A stretch of 24,967 bases of DNA, taken from CAYQPF01 sp964419225 (GTDB lineage Bacteria; Cloacimonadota; Cloacimonadia; Cloacimonadales; CAYQPF01). The DNA lies in the NCBI GenBank assembly GCA_964419225.1, contig CAYQPF010000071.1, forward strand, positions 1 through 24,967, given 5' to 3'. Under the pieces are notes generated by a model that saw nothing but the letters and a program-made list of their open reading frames with translations, was not told the origin of the DNA and did not search any database. This document shows, one piece after another, positions 22,117 to 24,967 of this stretch. A program made the translations under genes and the position numbers. How positions within the stretch are numbered: the stretch's first letter is position 1; each line of letters starts with the position of its first letter.

Positions 22117-24967
22117 CTATTTTATCAATAACGCTTTTGTGATTTTGTTATAGTTCCCAGCCTGCATTCTGAAGAAATAGACACCTGAACCACAGTTTTT
22201 ATTCTGATAATCACGTCCATTCCAAGCCACTTTGTGGCATCCTTTCAACCTGTTCCCCTTAATCAGCGTATTAACTTTTTGACCTTTGGCATTAAAGACC
22301 TCAATGCTTACATAAGCATCAGAAGCAAGATCATAAGAAATTGTTGTTGCAGGATTAAATGGATTGGGATAAGCAGTTTTCAATTTGGTAACTAAGGGTA
22401 TGACAGGCACTTCTGTAGTTGTTGAGCAGGTTTTAATGCTAACCGAGCCATAGAAATTTTCTGTTCCATTCATACCAAGCGACATCAGCCAGTAGAAATA
22501 TTCTGTATTTTCTGTCGTTGTTTCATCTGTGAATTGGTATTGTTGTTCTGTAGAAGAATTTTGTGCCTGCAGCAGTGTAAAATTCATTCTGGTACTTGTA
22601 TTCAAGTTATTCTCCTGATTTCTATAGACATAGTATCCCAGCATGTTTGATTCTGAAGCCGTGACCCAGGATAGCTGTACATTGTTGCTTTCAGTATTTA
22701 TGGCTGTAAAAGCAGAAAGTTCAACAGGAAGTGTTTGCTCTTCAGAATTACTTCCGATGATAAATTCACTGAAAGTGGTACCGACATTAACAGACAGCAT
22801 ACCCTCACGCATAGTGTTAAAAATTGTTTCTCGGGGTTCAAAGGCACTTGTTGATCCTGAACGTTTAAAGACAACGAGGCCACCATTGGCAAGGGTTTGT
22901 ATCCCTTGTGGTAATGCTGCAACATTGATGCCCGATAAAGTAGATATATCAATATGCATCCAGCATCCGGAGAATAGTACACCTGTATCATTGATATTCC
23001 AATAATAACTGCTGACATTTGTAGGAACAGTACTACCAAAAACAGGGTTAATAGGTATATTATGAAAGTAGTTAACAGTTGCTTCACCAGCAGCTGTAAC
23101 TGCCCCGAAATTCAAGGTAGCCAATGTACCGGTAAATACATAATCTATAGCAGGCACAGAAATGCTGACAGTATGAGTGCCATCAGGTAAAGAACTGTCG
23201 GGGATGTATGATCTCAAATAAGGATAACCATTATTAATAGTGGAGGAGATATGCCAGATTGTATCAAAATCCCATCCTGTATAGTTTGACTGGATTTGCA
23301 TTGCTGCAGTAGTTAGACCAGTACCCTGAGCACTGCTTGTTTTACCGGAACTTTGATTATCCCAATAATTATTACTGCCGGATTGTCCGGATACAAGACC
23401 AACCAAACCACCGATATAGCTTCCTGAACCAGTAACACCTCCACTGCTGAAGCACTTGTTAACAGCAGAACCTGTGTTATTCCCGACCAGTCCTCCGACA
23501 CCATTTGTGCCTGCAATATTGCCTCTGCTAAAACAATTTAGCATACTGCTCGAGCTCTCTAAATAACCAATCAAACCGCCAGAACTCCAACCAGTAGCAG
23601 TAATATTACAAGTACTGGAAGAATTGCTTGAAGCAGAACCTTTGCTGTAACCGATCAAGCCTCCGACACCTTCGTTCCCAACAATTGTTCCTGTAGAATG
23701 ACAATTAGTGATAGTTGAACTCTGGCTTTTTCCAATCAAAGCACCGATGTAATTATAACCGGTTAGATTAGTATTAGTTAATACAAGATTCTTGATAGTA
23801 GCTCCATTCGTGTAACCGAACAAACCTTGGAAATATGTGTATTGTCGATTAATTGATATACCGTCGATAGAATGGTTTTGCCCGTCATAGGTACCGGTAA
23901 ATGCATTTATATCTAATCCAATAGGTGAAAAACCTGCTCCACTGTTCCAGGTGTTGGTAGAAGCAGCATTGATACTCATTGTCTGAAGGAAGGATTTATT
24001 CCAGATATTGCTATGCTCACTCAGGTAACGCAGATCCAGAAGATTCTTGATTAGATAAGGATCTGATACTGTACCGGAACCGATTAAGTAAATCGTAGTA
24101 AAGGTTTGTTCATTACCATATACTGTTCCGCCAGAATTTGTGGCATAAGCTCTTAAATGATAAGTCGTAGAGGGATCAAGACCTGTAATTTGTGTAGTAT
24201 AACTTCCTGTTCCACTTGCATTGTAAAGTATTGATTTAGCATCAGAGATAGTTGGATCAGCTGATTTGCTCCAGCAAAAACCATATTCCGAAGGGTTTGG
24301 ACATCCCAAAGCTGTTATAGTACCATTTCCTGTAGCTGTTGAACCGGTAACATTGGTAACCGTTTGTGTTGTGACTGAAGCTAAAATTGGCAGAGTCGTA
24401 AACTCCGTCTGATTACCATAAACAGTTTCCAGAGTGTTAGTTGCATAGGCTCTTATATAGTACTTAGTAAAAGCGGACAAACCTGTAAGATCAGATGTAA
24501 ATGTACCTGTGGCAGACAAAGGCCCAAGCTCTGTCTTAAAATTATCTATTGTAGGTTCTTCAGATAAACTCCAGCAATGTCCATGTTGAGTTGGATTTGG
24601 AGCACCTAAGCCTATAAGATTAGCATTTCCTCTGGCTGAATTGATTGTGATATTAGTTACTTCCAGAGTTGTGATTGAAGATTGTGCAGCTGCAGTGGTG
24701 AATTGAAGTTGATCCCCGTAAACAGTTCCACAAATGGTCGAGACATAGGCTCTTACATAATACTGTGTATATGCTGAAAGGTTAGTGACATCTGAAGTGA
24801 ATTCACCTGTAGTACTTGGAATGCCTTTTTCAGTTTTTGTGTCAGCTATTGTTGGATTTCCTGAAGTATTCCAGCAGAAACCATGCTGTACCGGAGCAGG
24901 ATTTCCCAGAGTTGAGATAGAACCAACAAATGTGAAGGTTGTTCCTTCGACAATGTATTCAGTTGTA
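22117..24967 (-). CDS. Large secreted surface protein with Fn3-like and GLUG repeats (5' end outside the window)
   Basis: The frame is open from the right edge to the stop at 22117, giving 949 visible residues; the N-terminus is outside. Order: at least three tandem beta-sandwich repeats of about 85-90 residues (pattern GFCW..S..PT, then YY.RAY......VYG....FTT); a GLUG-motif region (about 340-540 of the visible part, with GGLIGYSKG, GGLIGYLES, GGLVGNNTG, GGLVGLVSG); a beta-rich region; another Fn3-like domain (LPVELSAFTA...VQLSWVTASESNMLGYYVYR); and a C-terminal FlgD-like/type IX-type sorting tail from YPNPFNPATTISYDL to ITKALLIK. Very likely exported and anchored or released at the cell surface; adhesion is a guess. 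Many Cys residues are seen in the repeats (GFCW). Confidence 0.9.
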   Translation of the reverse strand, partial: TTEYIVEGTTFTFVGSISTLGNPAPVQHGFCWNTSGNPTIADTKTEKGIPSTTGEFTSDVTNLSAYTQYYVRAYVSTICGTVYGDQLQFTTAAAQSSITTLEVTNITINSARGNANLIGLGAPNPTQHGHCWSLSEEPTIDNFKTELGPLSATGTFTSDLTGLSAFTKYYIRAYATNTLETVYGNQTEFTTLPILASVTTQTVTNVTGSTATGNGTITALGCPNPSEYGFCWSKSADPTISDAKSILYNASGTGSYTTQITGLDPSTTYHLRAYATNSGGTVYGNEQTFTTIYLIGSGTVSDPYLIKNLLDLRYLSEHSNIWNKSFLQTMSINAASTNTWNSGAGFSPIGLDINAFTGTYDGQNHSIDGISINRQYTYFQGLFGYTNGATIKNLVLTNTNLTGYNYIGALIGKSQSSTITNCHSTGTIVGNEGVGGLIGYSKGSASSNSSSTCNITATGWSSGGLIGYLESSSSMLNCFSRGNIAGTNGVGGLVGNNTGSAVNKCFSSGGVTGSGSYIGGLVGLVSGQSGSNNYWDNQSSGKTSSAQGTGLTTAAMQIQSNYTGWDFDTIWHISSTINNGYPYLRSYIPDSSLPDGTHTVSISVPAIDYVFTGTLATLNFGAVTAAGEATVNYFHNIPINPVFGSTVPTNVSSYYWNINDTGVLFSGCWMHIDISTLSGINVAALPQGIQTLANGGLVVFKRSGSTSAFEPRETIFNTMREGMLSVNVGTTFSEFIIGSNSEEQTLPVELSAFTAINTESNNVQLSWVTASESNMLGYYVYRNQENNLNTSTRMNFTLLQAQNSSTEQQYQFTDETTTENTEYFYWLMSLGMNGTENFYGSVSIKTCSTTTEVPVIPLVTKLKTAYPNPFNPATTISYDLASDAYVSIEVFNAKGQKVNTLIKGNRLKGCHKVAWNGRDYQNKNCGSGVYFFRMQAGNYNKITKALLIK

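Overview
This 25-kb window looks like chromosomal core sequence from a low-GC, anaerobic, Gram-negative (diderm) bacterium. Three things point that way: lipopolysaccharide-type glycosyltransferases including a WaaF-like heptosyltransferase, a giant repeat-rich surface protein ending in a PNPFNPATTI-type (FlgD-like/type IX sorting) tail, and a flavodiiron O2/NO reductase typical of anaerobes. HPr kinase, HPr and a long-form Hpf in a diderm, together with the GLUG-motif protein, suggest the FCB/Cloacimonadota neighbourhood. That placement is an inference; no rRNA or phylogenetic marker was analysed.

Layout. (1) 1-5706, minus strand: one apparent operon running lipA - hpf - hprK - ptsH - ptsI - pgi (pgi runs off the left edge), with a good promoter (TTGACA-N16-TATATT) upstream of lipA. 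It joins lipoate synthesis, ribosome hibernation, the general PTS phosphorelay with its HPr kinase, and entry to glycolysis. No sugar-specific EII is visible. (2) 5633-5956: gene-free, filled with tandem heptamers and nonamers. (3) 5957-11944, minus strand: trmB - dgt - flavodiiron protein - soluble TPR histidine kinase. Both sides of the flavodiiron gene are packed with copies of a composite repeat: an 86-bp hairpin core plus a second structured module, joined by 7-bp tandem repeats. The repeats abut the stop codons of dgt and of the flavodiiron gene. (4) 11945-12386: gene-free apart from a diverged repeat trace and the clpX terminator. (5) 12331-15516: tig - clpP - clpX, preceded by tRNA-Leu(UAG) with its own promoter and terminator. 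ClpP carries Asn where the catalytic Asp is expected. (6) 15717-16814: an exported TPR protein. (7) 17056-21012, plus strand: four glycosyltransferases (GT9, GT2, GT4, GT9/WaaF) from one strong promoter, probably building lipopolysaccharide core. (8) 21247-21945: a SprA-related HEQAH putative metalloprotease, then an inverted nonamer element and a strong bidirectional terminator. (9) 22117 to the right edge, minus strand: the C-terminal 949 residues of a large secreted protein.

Most of the window is ordinary housekeeping sequence. The parts most worth a second look are the Asn-triad ClpP, the composite repeat that brackets the flavodiiron gene, and the several families of heptamer/nonamer intergenic tandem repeats.
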